Origin: Pseudomonas oryzagri
GTDB taxonomy: Bacteria; Pseudomonadota; Gammaproteobacteria; Pseudomonadales; Pseudomonadaceae
Reading direction: 5' to 3'
Length of the DNA: 64,000 bases
Assembly (NCBI RefSeq): GCF_020831405.1
Contig: NZ_JAJHPU010000002.1
Span: 98,698 to 162,697, forward strand
Shown: positions 53,393 to 62,184 of the stretch, piece by piece
Layout of the letters: each line of letters opens with the position of its first letter
Position numbering within the stretch: position 1 is the first letter of the stretch
Notes under the pieces: generated by a model
Told to the model about the DNA's origin: nothing
Seen by the model: only the letters and a program-made list of their open reading frames with translations
The model's database searches: none
Position numbers and translations under genes: made by a program

Positions 53393-53872
53393 TCAGAAAT
53401 AGCCCACCAACCGGCCGAGTCCGAGCACTGTGGGCCATGCTGCGAGCGAGAAAGCCGCGGCAAGACGGATGCGCGCGGGCACCTTGTCGGCCGCGCCGTG
53501 CACGCCCGCCGGATCGAAGCCGGTCCGGCGCAGTGCGAGCGCGTTGAGTGTCGCGAGCAGGACCAGCGTCATCTTGGCCCGGAACAGGCCGGACGCCGCG
53601 TAGTCGGTCGCGTCCGTTGCGAAGAGCAGCCCGCCGCACCCCACGGCGAGGGCGAGCCCCAGTGCGGCGGTGCGCGTCAGGACAGTCCACAAGGGGACGA
53701 GGGGCAGCGTGCGCCAGGCGCCCAGCAGGCGCAGGTCGAGCGGCACGATGGCCCCGACCAGCAGCGCCACGCCCAGCACGTGCCCCGCGTTGACCAGCGG
53801 ATAGCTCCACACCGAGTTGCGCAGCGCCTGGGCGAACCCGCTCGCCTCCAGCGCGGCCAGCCAACTCGTCAT
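53393..53872 (-). CDS. DUF6644-like inner-membrane protein
   Basis: A 159-residue protein with four predicted membrane helices. It opens WLAALEASGFAQALRNSVWS and contains YPLVNAGHVLGVALLVGAIV with a conserved His that could bind heme. It looks like the DUF6644 family, which is usually paired with a DUF6152 protein, as here (7-base gap). The function is unknown; a redox role is suggested only by the His in a membrane helix. Confidence 0.7.
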   Translation of the reverse strand: MTSWLAALEASGFAQALRNSVWSYPLVNAGHVLGVALLVGAIVPLDLRLLGAWRTLPLVPLWTVLTRTAALGLALAVGCGGLLFATDATDYAASGLFRAKMTLVLLATLNALALRRTGFDPAGVHGAADKVPARIRLAAAFSLAAWPTVLGLGRLVGYF

Positions 53873-53879
53873 GTTCCGC

Positions 53880-54266
53880 TCAGGAGGCGCGGTCGGGATA
53901 CAGGTTGTAGCTCTTGCCTTCGATCACGATGCGCTCGGCCTTCATCAGGTGCTGCTCCGGGTCGGACGAGCGGTGGCCATGGGCGGTGAGCTCCCGGCCG
54001 ATGCTCAGCAGATCGTCGCGGAGACCCGCCTGCTCGTTGCGCCATGGCTGGCCGACCTCCACGGTCCAGCGCTGGCCGTCCGCCTCCACGGTCAGCTGGC
54101 CGTGGGGATTGCCCAGGCGTACCGCGACGATCTTGCCGGTGAGCTCGAACTCCTCGTCGCTGGTCCAGGCCCAGCCATGGTGGGCAGCCGCAACCTGCGC
54201 CCCCAACAAGCCGACCGCAAGGGCGAGTGCGATCGCACCCGCTTTCAACTTCGCCCACTGGTGCAT
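53880..54266 (-). CDS. DUF6152-like periplasmic protein
   Basis: A 128-residue protein with a signal peptide (ending VAAA) and mature start HHGWAWTSDEEFELTGKIVA, the opening of DUF6152 proteins. A His-His pair at the mature N-terminus could bind copper. GGAGG lies seven bases before the ATG at 54266; longer upstream frames run into a repeat. It is followed by the DUF6644-like gene. Confidence 0.75.
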   Translation of the reverse strand: MHQWAKLKAGAIALALAVGLLGAQVAAAHHGWAWTSDEEFELTGKIVAVRLGNPHGQLTVEADGQRWTVEVGQPWRNEQAGLRDDLLSIGRELTAHGHRSSDPEQHLMKAERIVIEGKSYNLYPDRAS

Positions 54267-54352
54267 GCCCGTTCCTCCGCCTGTGCGCGGCATGTCCCGG
54301 ACCGCGGGGCCGCTGCATCGGACCAGAGTATAGGCAGCTCCCAGGGGGGAAC

Positions 54353-54430
54353 ATCGCTCAGCGATCCTCCGCCACGGCGTCAGGCGCAGCTCCCCAAGGC
54401 GGGCAATGCCTCCGGCAGTTGTCCAGCCTA
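54353..54430. repeat. Two-hairpin C repeat, copy 4
   Basis: CTCAGCGATCCTCCGCCACG then GCGGGCAATGCCTCCGGCAG and TTGTCC. It is diverged and lies just upstream of the LLM oxidoreductase promoter. Confidence 0.65.
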
Positions 54431-54523
54431 TGACTGGAGAACCTTCGGTCTGTCCCTGACTACACTGGGCTTGGCCTTTCCCCCATCCGCCCCCATAAGG
54501 CCTTGATGACTTGAGGACGTTGT

Positions 54524-55522
54524 ATGAGCAGGCTGTCTGACACCCCATTTTCCATCCTCGACCTGGCCCCGCTGCGCGACGACGACAAAGGGCCGGCGCC
54601 GGCCCTGCAGCGCTCGCTGGCCCTGGCGCAGCACGCCGAGCGGCTCGGTTTCTCGCGCTACTGGGTGGCCGAGCACCACAACATGGAGGGCATCGCCAGT
54701 TCGGCGACCGCGGTGCTGCTCGGTTATCTGGCCGCCGGCACTTCGACGCTGAAGCTGGGCTCGGGCGGGGTGATGCTGCCCAACCATGCGCCGCTGGTGA
54801 TCGCCGAGCAGTTCGGCACCCTTGCCGCGCTCTATCCGGGGCGCATCGAGCTGGGCCTCGGCCGCGCGCCGGGCTCCGATCCGCAGACCGCCCGCGCCCT
54901 ACGCCGCGAGCGTTCGGGCAGCGCCGACGACTTCCCCGAGGATGTCGCCGAACTGCAGGCCCTGCTCGGCCCGCGCCAGCCGGGACAGACGGTGATCGCC
55001 ATGCCCGGGGTGGACAGTCACATCCCGATCTGGCTGCTCGGCTCCAGCCTGTTCAGCGCCCAACTGGCGGCGCAGATGGGCCTGCCCTACGCCTTCGCCT
55101 CGCACTTCGCGCCGCGCTACATGCACCAGGCGCTGCACATCTACCGCGACAACTTCCAGCCCTCGGCGATTCTCACCAAGCCCTACTCCATGATCGGTGT
55201 GCCGCTGATCGCCGCGCCTACCGATGAGGAGGCCGAGTTCCTCGCCACCACCGCCTACCAGCGCGTGCTGGCCTTGATGCGCGGCGAAAGCCTGGTGCTG
55301 CGCCCACCGGTGGAGAGCATGGCCGGCCGCTGGCAGCCCCGCGAGCAGGAGGCGGTAGGCGACTTCCTGGGTCTTGCGGTGATCGGCGGCCCGGAGAAGG
55401 TGCGCGCCCGCCTGGAGGTGCTGCTGGAGCAGACCGGCGCCGACGAGCTGATCTTCACCGGCGACCTCTACCAGCCCGAGCACCGCCTGCGCAGCTTCGA
55501 GATCGTTGCCGGGTTGCGCTAA
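54524..55522 (+). CDS. LLM class flavin-dependent oxidoreductase (YhbW-like)
   Basis: A 332-residue luciferase-like TIM-barrel protein. Typical segments are [40 protein letters not shown] and [16 protein letters not shown]. Members of this subgroup lack an assigned substrate; many use F420 or FMN, and here FMN is expected because the organism type lacks F420. GAGG precedes the ATG. Monocistronic. Confidence 0.9.
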   Translation: MSRLSDTPFSILDLAPLRDDDKGPAPALQRSLALAQHAERLGFSRYWVAEHHNMEGIASSATAVLLGYLAAGTSTLKLGSGGVMLPNHAPLVIAEQFGTLAALYPGRIELGLGRAPGSDPQTARALRRERSGSADDFPEDVAELQALLGPRQPGQTVIAMPGVDSHIPIWLLGSSLFSAQLAAQMGLPYAFASHFAPRYMHQALHIYRDNFQPSAILTKPYSMIGVPLIAAPTDEEAEFLATTAYQRVLALMRGESLVLRPPVESMAGRWQPREQEAVGDFLGLAVIGGPEKVRARLEVLLEQTGADELIFTGDLYQPEHRLRSFEIVAGLR

Positions 55523-55524
55523 CC

Positions 55525-55614
55525 CGTAGGGTTGAAAGCTCGCGCAGCGCTTTTCTACCAACTCCCGGTCTCGGGCGTTGCTTGGTGGGCAATCGCTACG
55601 CGAGTTGCCCACCT
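55525..55614. repeat. Two-hairpin C repeat, copy 5
   Basis: GTAGGGTTGAAAGCTCGCGC and TTTTCTACC, then GGTGGGCAATCGCTACGCGA and TTGCCCACC. The right hairpin is perfect. Confidence 0.8.
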
Positions 55615-55852
55615 GTGACCATGTGCGCTGTCGAACCGCCGGATGATCCGAAAACGCTCGCGTATGGCAGGCGAGGTGCTTCGGTAATGCGCGGGAATCT
55701 CCCACCGCTCGCTTTGGGGCAGGAAATCGAATCCGGATGGTGAAGCAGCCTCACGAGAAGCGGGCGAAAATCGCGGGTCAGATCAGACCTTGTTCGGGTT
55801 TTCACGCAGCCTGTCAGCGCTGGGCTTTTGGCTCATGAACCCCTGACCCTTG

Positions 55853-55866
55853 ATCAGATATCTGAT
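55853..55866. promoter_or_regulatory. Palindrome ATCAGATATCTGAT
   Basis: A perfect 14-base palindrome 69 bases upstream of the small gene at 55935, with a second half-site 12 bases later. It is a candidate operator. Confidence 0.4.
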
Positions 55867-55934
55867 TTAAAGAGAGCTATCTGATGCCACAAGGGGGATA
55901 GTCAAACTTCATCCAGCCATCGCCCGAGAACGAA

Positions 55935-56180
55935 ATGAGCAAAAGAGAGTTCCCTGGTTTCGAGGCTTGGAGTTCAGCCGAAATGAATGGCGACCATGCC
56001 CTCGCATTCGTGGCCGTCAGAGAGCACGGGCTGACATCGGAGACCCAGTACCACCTGGTCTGCCATCAGACCTGCTTCAAACTCCTCTCTGATGCAGCAT
56101 CCGCCGCCGAACGTGCGCTATCCAAGGTATTGAGCATAGACCGATACGGCACCCCGACCTTCAGCTCTCCGGAGTACTGA
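55935..56180 (+). CDS. Small hypothetical protein (81 aa)
   Basis: An 81-residue product (MSKREFPGFEAWSSAEMNGD at the start) with His and two Cys in HLVCHQTCFKLL. Codon use is moderately GC3-biased and the ribosome-binding site is weak (GAGAACGAA). No family is recognised. It lies between repeat copies 5 and 6. Confidence 0.45.
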   Translation: MSKREFPGFEAWSSAEMNGDHALAFVAVREHGLTSETQYHLVCHQTCFKLLSDAASAAERALSKVLSIDRYGTPTFSSPEY

Positions 56181-56254
56181 ACCCGTGCGTCCAGATGCCG
56201 GAGCCTGGGCTTGCCCCGCTTTCACGAACCCGGGGAAACCCGCATAGCGTTATT

Positions 56255-56359
56255 TCAAACTCTGCCGGGCCGCTTCCATCCGGGGCCGAATGCCATCATC
56301 GATGGATCGTAGAACTGCTCGACTTGATCGAACACCTCTGCCTTTACCTCGTCCCCCAT
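56255..56359 (-). CDS. Possible small or truncated ORF (34 aa)
   Basis: ATG-to-TGA frame giving MGDEVKAEVFDQVEQFYDPS and 14 more residues. The amino-acid composition looks protein-like and acidic, but there is no ribosome-binding site and it is very short. It may be the remnant of a larger gene. Confidence 0.25.
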   Translation of the reverse strand: MGDEVKAEVFDQVEQFYDPSMMAFGPGWKRPGRV

Positions 56360-56410
56360 CGCCTATAGGCGTGATGAACCCACTCGCAATTCAGCGTGGA
56401 GATTAAGCAC

Positions 56411-56501
56411 GCAGGGTAGAAAACTCGCGCAGCGATTTTCTGCCACGACGCCGGTTATGGCGCTCCAGGTGGGCAACGCCTGCGCCAGTGACCCACCCTG
56501 C
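56411..56501. repeat. Two-hairpin C repeat, copy 6
   Basis: GGGTAGAAAACTCGCGCAGC and GATTTTCTGCC, then GGTGGGCAACGCCTGCGCCA and GTGACCCACC. Both hairpins remain recognisable. Confidence 0.75.
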
Positions 56502-56867
56502 ACCTGGCAAAGCCGTAGTCCATGCCCGATTGGCGAGGCGGGCTGCGTCGCATTCGGCCTGTCACGCCGGGACGACTCCAGGCTTGTAACCTCCATCCCG
56601 GCAGCCGCAGCGGTGGCGCGCCGGGTGGCGGCCCCGGACCCCATGGACGGCAACCTGGCCCGCCGTTCATGGCCATCCAGAGCGTGCCGCCAGCCGGTTG
56701 CCGGGCTGCTCGCCGGCCGGGGCCGTTCCCTCGTCGGTCGGTTGCGGCGCCGAACGCCAATTTGCGAAGTTTGTGCTGAAATTGTCGTTACGGCCCTGCC
56801 ACAGGCAGCCGTGAGGGCTACGGCTGGGACGGGGTGCTCGGGGAATTGTGAACGCCGGGGGTGGGAT

Positions 56868-57485
56868 ATGTACCACGGTGAACGCTTCAACGCCTGGACT
56901 CATCTGGTCGGCGCGGTGCTGGCCTTCATCGGTGCGCTCTGCCTGCTGGTGCAGGCGCTCTGGGAGGGCGAGCCGCTGAAGATCGGCAGCGTCGCGGTCT
57001 ACGGCGGCACGCTGGTGCTGCTCTACGTCGTTTCCACCGTCTATCACAGCGTGCGCGGCCGAGCGAAGGCGGTGCTGCGCAAGCTCGATCATCTCTCCAT
57101 CTACCTGTTGATCGCCGGCAGCTATACGCCGTTCTGCCTGGTCAGCCTCGGCGGCCCGCTGGGCTGGACGCTGCTCGGCGTGGTGTGGGGCATGGCGCTG
57201 GTGGGCATGCTGCAGGAGATCAAGCCGCGCTCCGAGGCGCGCGTGCTGTCGCTGGTGATCTACGCGCTGATGGGCTGGATCGCCGTGCTGGCGGTCGGTC
57301 CGCTGGCCGAGGCGCTCGGCAACAGCGGGGTGATCTGGCTGCTCGCCGGCGGGCTCTGCTACACCGGCGGCATCGTCTTCTACGTGTTCGACGAGCGTTT
57401 CCGCCACTGGCACGGCATCTGGCACCTGTTCGTGATCGGTGGCAGCAGCCTGCACTTCACGGCGGTGCAACTCTATGTGCTGTGA
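56868..57485 (+). CDS. trhA: TrhA/hemolysin III family membrane protein
   Basis: A 205-residue protein with seven membrane helices of the PAQR/hemolysin III family. Conserved residues are in ERFNAWTHLVGAVLA, STVYHSVRGRAKAVLRKLDH, YTPFCLVS and the final HGIWHLFVIGGSSLHFTAV, whose histidines bind zinc in the family. It is thought to influence membrane lipid fluidity. The ATG at 56868 is chosen because family homology begins at MYHGERFN. Confidence 0.88.
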   Translation: MYHGERFNAWTHLVGAVLAFIGALCLLVQALWEGEPLKIGSVAVYGGTLVLLYVVSTVYHSVRGRAKAVLRKLDHLSIYLLIAGSYTPFCLVSLGGPLGWTLLGVVWGMALVGMLQEIKPRSEARVLSLVIYALMGWIAVLAVGPLAEALGNSGVIWLLAGGLCYTGGIVFYVFDERFRHWHGIWHLFVIGGSSLHFTAVQLYVL

Positions 57486-57632
57486 GGCGGTTTCGCCGCC
57501 AATCGAGCCCCATCGCTGCACCTTGCCCGCTATCGCGGCCCGCCGGACGGTCACTCTTATCGCCGTTTTGGCGGCGCGCGCTATGCTAACTTTCAGCATC
57601 GCCAATTACAAAAACCACTATGGCGCCTTCTC

Positions 57633-59708
57633 ATGACTACAGCTGCCAGTTTGCCCTGGGGTGAGAGCGATACTGGAAGGGAAGCCGAACCTGTCTCCTG
57701 GCTGGATGCCACCGCCAGCGATCCGCTGGTCCACGCGGTGATGGACACCGCCGCTTTCCGCCGCCTGCACGATGTCGCCTTTCTCGGCGCCCTCGACTAC
57801 ACCCACCGCCTGCACCTGCCGACCGCCCAGCGCAGCCGCGCCAGCCATTCGCTGGAAGTCGCCGCGCTGACCAACTTCGTCGCCAGCGGTCGCGGCTATC
57901 CGGCCGACCTGCGTCGCCAACTGATGATCGCCGCGCTGCTCCACGACATCGGCCATCCGCCGCTGTCGCACAGCGCCGACGCCGCCCTGCGCGAGCGCAC
58001 CGGCTACGGCCACCACGAGGCCGGGGTGCGGATCATCCGCGGCGAGGTGGCCATCGGCGCGGAGCTTCACGGCGTGCTGAACCGCGCGGCGGATGTGCCC
58101 TTCATCCTCGATCTACTCGACGGCAAGGTGGACAGCGCGGCGGGTGGCGACCTGTTCGCCAGCGCGATGAACATCGACACGCTGGACGGCATCGCCCGTG
58201 CCCTCGCCTGCCTGGCGCCGGAGCTGCCGCCGCTGTGCCGGCTGTCCTGCGCGCGCGCCTCGCTGCTCGACACGCGCCGCGACGGCACGACCCTGGCGGT
58301 GCTCGACACCTTCTGGGAGCGCAAGAACCTGCTCTATACCCAGTTCATCGACGAGCCGCTGGGCCTGCTCGCCGACCAGGCGTGCCGGCGCTTCCTGGCC
58401 GGCGCGGCGGGGGTGGCGCCGCCGGACGAGGAGGACTTTTTCGCCGGGGAAGGCCTGTGGCGGCGCAAGTACCCCGAGCTGTTCGCCGGCTTCGCCGAGC
58501 TGAAGCGCCACTACCTGCCGGCATGGATGGACGATGCGCCCTTCGCCATCGAGTTCCGCGGCTACTTCGTCGACCGCAAGCAGGACTTCGCCGAGCGCTA
58601 CCGGCTGGTCCGCAGCAGCCAGCAGACCCACGCCAGCGCCCTGCTGGCCTGCCTCGAGCCGGACGCGCCAGCCCATCTGTCCGGCGACGCCGAGTACCGC
58701 GCCTACCTGCGCGACTATCCCAATGTCACCAACGCCCGGCGGCACGGCCGGGGCGTACTGCAAGCCCTGCGCAGCGACCTGCAGGAAGCGCTGCGCGACA
58801 GCCCGCAGCGCGAGCGGCTGTGCGTGGTGGTCACCGGCTCCTACGGACGCGACGAGGCCAGCGCGGAGTCCGACCTCGACTGGTTCATCCTGCTCGATGG
58901 CTGCGAGACCGGCGAGATCGCCCAGGAGAAGGCGGCGATCGCTGCGGTGATCGAGCGGCACGTGCGGCGACCGACCGGCGACTCGGGCATCTTCGGCGGC
59001 GAGGCGACCCAGGACTTCGGCCAGTTGATCGAGCACATCGGCGGCAGCCAGGACACCAACCAGTCGCTGACCCGGCGCATGTTGCTGCTTCTGGAAGGAC
59101 GCTGCCTGTTCGGCGCCGAGCACTTCGCCCGCCTGCGCCGGCGGCTGCTGGAGGCGTACATCTGCAAGGGCAGCCCGGAGAAGTCGATCTCGCGCTTTCT
59201 GCTCAACGACGTGATCCGCTACTACCGGACCATCACCATCGACGTGCAGCACAAGGCCTGCGTGGACCGCAAGGACTGGGGGCTGCGCAGCATCAAGCTG
59301 AAGTTCTCGAGGAAGCTCTTGTACTTCGCGGCGATCATCGCCATCGCCGACACCGCCCGCGAGCCGGCCCGCGACGCGCGCATCGAGCGCATGCTCGCCC
59401 TGCTGGAGCTGCCGCCCCTGGAGCGACTGCACCGCCTGGCCAGCGCCGGCGGGCCGCTGCAACCGCCCTCGGCGGCGGTGGAGGAGAAGACGCGGGAGAT
59501 CTTCACCTTCTACGAGTGCTTCCTGCGCCAGCTCGCCGAACCGGCCAACCGCCACGAACTGGCCGCCGTGCGCGAGGAGAGCCGCGAGCAGTCGGAGCTG
59601 TACATGGCGCTGCGCGCGAGCAGCAAGACCTTCACCCGCACCCTGCACGACTGGCTGCGGGAGAAGTATGCGAAGGATCATCCGATCCATGATGCGCTGG
59701 TGTTCTGA
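57633..59708 (+). CDS. HD-domain phosphohydrolase fused to a nucleotidyltransferase
   Basis: A 691-residue soluble protein. Residues about 30-240 are an HD domain: RSRASHSLEVA (His72), ALLHDIGHPPLSH (His104-Asp105) and MNIDTLDGIARA. Residues about 380-480 are a Pol-beta-type nucleotidyltransferase with GSYGRDEASAESDLDW (Gly402-Ser403, Asp414, Asp416). Residues about 490-690 are helical (RRMLLLLEGRCLFG, FTFYECFLRQLAEP), similar to regions that follow GlnD/DUF294-type transferases. The order HD then NTase is the reverse of GlnD. It may make and degrade a nucleotide signal or modify a partner, but no substrate can be named. It is alone, 147 bases after trhA. Confidence 0.82.
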   Translation: MTTAASLPWGESDTGREAEPVSWLDATASDPLVHAVMDTAAFRRLHDVAFLGALDYTHRLHLPTAQRSRASHSLEVAALTNFVASGRGYPADLRRQLMIAALLHDIGHPPLSHSADAALRERTGYGHHEAGVRIIRGEVAIGAELHGVLNRAADVPFILDLLDGKVDSAAGGDLFASAMNIDTLDGIARALACLAPELPPLCRLSCARASLLDTRRDGTTLAVLDTFWERKNLLYTQFIDEPLGLLADQACRRFLAGAAGVAPPDEEDFFAGEGLWRRKYPELFAGFAELKRHYLPAWMDDAPFAIEFRGYFVDRKQDFAERYRLVRSSQQTHASALLACLEPDAPAHLSGDAEYRAYLRDYPNVTNARRHGRGVLQALRSDLQEALRDSPQRERLCVVVTGSYGRDEASAESDLDWFILLDGCETGEIAQEKAAIAAVIERHVRRPTGDSGIFGGEATQDFGQLIEHIGGSQDTNQSLTRRMLLLLEGRCLFGAEHFARLRRRLLEAYICKGSPEKSISRFLLNDVIRYYRTITIDVQHKACVDRKDWGLRSIKLKFSRKLLYFAAIIAIADTAREPARDARIERMLALLELPPLERLHRLASAGGPLQPPSAAVEEKTREIFTFYECFLRQLAEPANRHELAAVREESREQSELYMALRASSKTFTRTLHDWLREKYAKDHPIHDALVF

Positions 59709-59747
59709 GCGGCGGACGGGACAGTCCCGTCCGCCGCCGTTCGCCAC

Positions 59748-60053
59748 TCACGCGCAGGGTGCGACGTCCACTGCGCCGAGCACCTGCACTTCGGTCGGTG
59801 CCGCCAGCCAGTCGCCGGTACGACCGCGATAGGCCTGGTAGTGGGCGCTGTTGCGGTGGGCTTCCACGGCAGTCGCATCGCGGTAGGCCTCGACCAGCGA
59901 GAAGCCGGCGCCGCCGTCCTGGTCGGCGAACAGGTCGTAGCGCAGGCAGCCCGGCTCGGCGCGGCTCGCCGCCACCATGCGCCGCAGCTCGGCTTCCACT
60001 TCGCCGCGATGCTCGGCCTTGGCCTGCACGCGGGCGATCAGGTAGATGGTCAT
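59748..60053 (-). CDS. Antibiotic biosynthesis monooxygenase-fold protein
   Basis: A 101-residue ferredoxin-like dimeric alpha-beta protein (YLIARVQAKAEHRGEVEAEL, EPGCLRYDLFADQDG, FSLVEAYRDATAVEAHRNSA). Similar proteins (YgiN type) act on quinols. It is 13 bases downstream of xenA, the last gene of DJ-1-xenA-ABM, fitting a quinone or electrophile stress operon. Confidence 0.85.
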   Translation of the reverse strand: MTIYLIARVQAKAEHRGEVEAELRRMVAASRAEPGCLRYDLFADQDGGAGFSLVEAYRDATAVEAHRNSAHYQAYRGRTGDWLAAPTEVQVLGAVDVAPCA

Positions 60054-60066
60054 CTCGTCTCTCCCC

Positions 60067-61167
60067 TCACTCGCCGACCCGGTAGCGTTCCAGCCAGTGC
60101 GCGTAGGGCGCCGGCAGCACCCAGGTCGGCCGCTCGACGCCCAGTTTCTGCGCGGCCTGCAGCGGCCAGTGCGGGTTGGCCAGATGGGCGCGGCCAATCA
60201 TCACCAGGTCCATCTGGCCGTCGGCGACCACGCGCTCGGCGTTGGCCGGGCTGTCGATGCCCCAGGACGAGGCCACCGGCAGCTCCGCCTCGCGGCGCAC
60301 GCGCTCGGCGACCGGGGCGAGGAAGGCCGGGCCCCACGGAATGCTGGTGTCGGGGATGGTGAAGCCGACGCTGACGCTGAGCAGGTCCAGCCCGCCGCGG
60401 CGGAAGCCCTTGGCCAGTTCGATGGACTCCTCGAGGGTTTCTTCGTCGCGGCCATCGTATTCGATCACCCCGAAGCGCGCGGTCAGCGGCAGGTGCTCCG
60501 GCCACACCTTGCGCACCGCGGCGAGGGTTTCCAGCAGGAAGCGGCTGCGGTTGGCCAGGCTGCCGCCGTACTGGTCGTCGCGCTGGTTGGAGTGCGGCGA
60601 GAAGAAGCTCTGCGCCAGGTAGCCGTGGGCGAAGTGCAGCTCCAGCCACTCGAAACCGGCCGCCAGGGCACGGCGCGCGGCGGCGACGAAGTCGGCCTGC
60701 ACGCGGGCGATGTCCTCCAGGGTCATCGCCTTGGGCGCGTTGGGCAGGTGGGCGCCGAAGGGGACGGCCGAGGGGGCGATGGTCTGCCAGCCGCGCGGGT
60801 CGTCGGCGCCGATATGGTCGTCGCCCTCCCAGGGGCGGTTGGCGCTGGCCTTGCGCCCGGCGTGGGCGATCTGGATGCCCGGCACCGCGCCGGCGGCCTT
60901 GATGGCGCGGGCGACCGGCGCGAAGGCAGCGGCCTGTTCGTCGCTCCACAGCCCGGCGCAGCCGGGGGAGATGCGCCCTTCCGGGGCGACGGCGGTGGCC
61001 TCGACGATCACCAGGCCGGCGCCGCCGCGGGCCAGGCCGGCGTAGTGATGCAGGTGCCAGTCGCCGACCAGGCCGTCGGTGGCGCTGTACTGGCACATCG
61101 GCGGAATGGCGATGCGGTTGCGCAGGGTGACGTCTTTCAACTTGAAGGGGGTGAACAGTGCGGACAT
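60067..61167 (-). CDS. xenA: Xenobiotic reductase A (old yellow enzyme family)
   Basis: A 366-residue FMN ene-reductase nearly collinear with Pseudomonas XenA. It starts MSALFTPFKLKDVTLRNRIA and has PPMCQYSA with the tuning Cys (residue 25), IQIAHAGRKAS, ELHFAHGYL and the final APYAHWLERYR. It reduces activated alkenes and nitro compounds with NADPH. It lies between a DJ-1-family gene (75 bases upstream) and an ABM gene. Confidence 0.93.
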   Translation of the reverse strand: MSALFTPFKLKDVTLRNRIAIPPMCQYSATDGLVGDWHLHHYAGLARGGAGLVIVEATAVAPEGRISPGCAGLWSDEQAAAFAPVARAIKAAGAVPGIQIAHAGRKASANRPWEGDDHIGADDPRGWQTIAPSAVPFGAHLPNAPKAMTLEDIARVQADFVAAARRALAAGFEWLELHFAHGYLAQSFFSPHSNQRDDQYGGSLANRSRFLLETLAAVRKVWPEHLPLTARFGVIEYDGRDEETLEESIELAKGFRRGGLDLLSVSVGFTIPDTSIPWGPAFLAPVAERVRREAELPVASSWGIDSPANAERVVADGQMDLVMIGRAHLANPHWPLQAAQKLGVERPTWVLPAPYAHWLERYRVGE

Positions 61168-61242
61168 GCGGAGTCCTCTCGACTATCGGGATGAGTGGGA
61201 AGGCAGGGGAAAACCGGCCCCGGGGCGGGGCCGGCGAGGGAG

Positions 61243-61923
61243 TCAGTGGCCGAGCAGCTTCAACAGCGCCTCGGCGCTGGCGTCGGAGGACGCCGGGTTC
61301 TGCCCGGTGACCAGCAGGCCGTCCACCACGACGTGGCTCTGCCAGTCGGCAGCCTTGCTGTAGTGGCCGCCATGGGCCTTGAGCATGTCCTCGACCAGGA
61401 AGGGCACCACGTCGGTAAGCTGCACGGCTTCTTCTTCGCTGTTGCTGAAACCGGTGACCTGGCGGCCCCTGACCAGCGGGTGGCCATCGGCGCCCCTGAC
61501 GTAGCGCAGCACCGCCGGGGCGTGGCAGACCGCGCCGACCGGCTTGCCGAGGGCCTGGAAGCGCTCGATCAGGGCTGCCGAACGCAGGTCCTCGGCGAGG
61601 TCCCACAGCGGGCCATGGCCGCCGGGATAAAACAGCGCGTCGAAGTCGTCGGCGCGCACCGCATCGAGGGTCAGGGTGCTGGCCAGCGCGGCGCGGGCCG
61701 CGGCATCTTCGGCGAAGCGGCGGGTGGCGTCGGTCTGCATCGCCGGATCGCTGCTCTTCGGGTCGATCGGCGGCTGGCCGCCCTTGGGCGAGGCCAGGAC
61801 GATCTCGGCGCCGGCGTCCTTGAACACGTAGTAAGGCGCGGCGAATTCCTCCAGCCAGAAGCCGGTCTTGTGGCCGGTATGGCCCAGTTGGTCGTGGGAG
61901 GTGAGCACCATCAGAATCTTCAT
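61243..61923 (-). CDS. DJ-1/PfpI family protein (class I glutamine amidotransferase fold)
   Basis: A 226-residue DJ-1-superfamily protein with the nucleophile Cys in KPVGAVCHAPAVLRYV (about residue 125) and a Glu near residue 27 (FWLEEFAAPYYVF). It resembles the HSP31-like glyoxalase/chaperone group. AGGAG precedes the ATG at 61923. It is the first gene of an apparent detoxification operon with xenA and the ABM gene. Confidence 0.88.
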   Translation of the reverse strand: MKILMVLTSHDQLGHTGHKTGFWLEEFAAPYYVFKDAGAEIVLASPKGGQPPIDPKSSDPAMQTDATRRFAEDAAARAALASTLTLDAVRADDFDALFYPGGHGPLWDLAEDLRSAALIERFQALGKPVGAVCHAPAVLRYVRGADGHPLVRGRQVTGFSNSEEEAVQLTDVVPFLVEDMLKAHGGHYSKAADWQSHVVVDGLLVTGQNPASSDASAEALLKLLGH

Positions 61924-62081
61924 CGGGTCTCCTGTGCCGGCCATGTGGCCTGTCGGTGGGACGTGACAGACAGCTTAGGCGGCTGGGCGCGACTCGATAA
62001 TTCGAATGCATTGATGGGTGGTATCGGCCGAATGCATAGCATCGGGCGGAGCCGCAAACGGCGGGCCTGACGGGCATTCCC

Positions 62082-62170
62082 TGTAGGGGCGAATTCATTC
62101 GCCAAGCAGGCCAACGGCCTGCCCTTGAGCACTACACGGGGAGCTTCCCCCTTGGACGAATGAGCCCCAC
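62082..62170. repeat. TGTAGGGGCGAAT palindromic repeat, decayed copy
   Basis: The left arm TGTAGGGGCGAATTCATTCG is intact. The inner hairpins CAGGCC/GGCCTG (62107-62121) and GGGGA/TCCCC follow, and the right arm (about 62153-62170) is degenerate. The inner hairpins are in the opposite order to 44725-44818, so this copy is inverted. It lies in the 261-base gap between the iclR gene and the DJ-1 gene. Confidence 0.75.
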
Positions 62171-62184
62171 GGATCGGAAACCGC

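Larger units (their letters stand above)
55523..55934. other. Gap with C repeat 5 and a palindrome
   Basis: No gene was found in these 412 bases. It holds C repeat 5 (55525-55614) and ATCAGATATCTGAT (55853-55866) with an extra ATCTGAT half-site at 55879-55885. Confidence 0.6.
56181..56867. other. 687-base gap with C repeat 6 and a possible micro-gene
   Basis: It includes the 34-codon minus-strand frame at 56255-56359 and C repeat 6 (56411-56501). The last part (56502-56867) has long frames in several phases, but none with a credible start or family match; it should include the trhA promoter. Confidence 0.45.
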
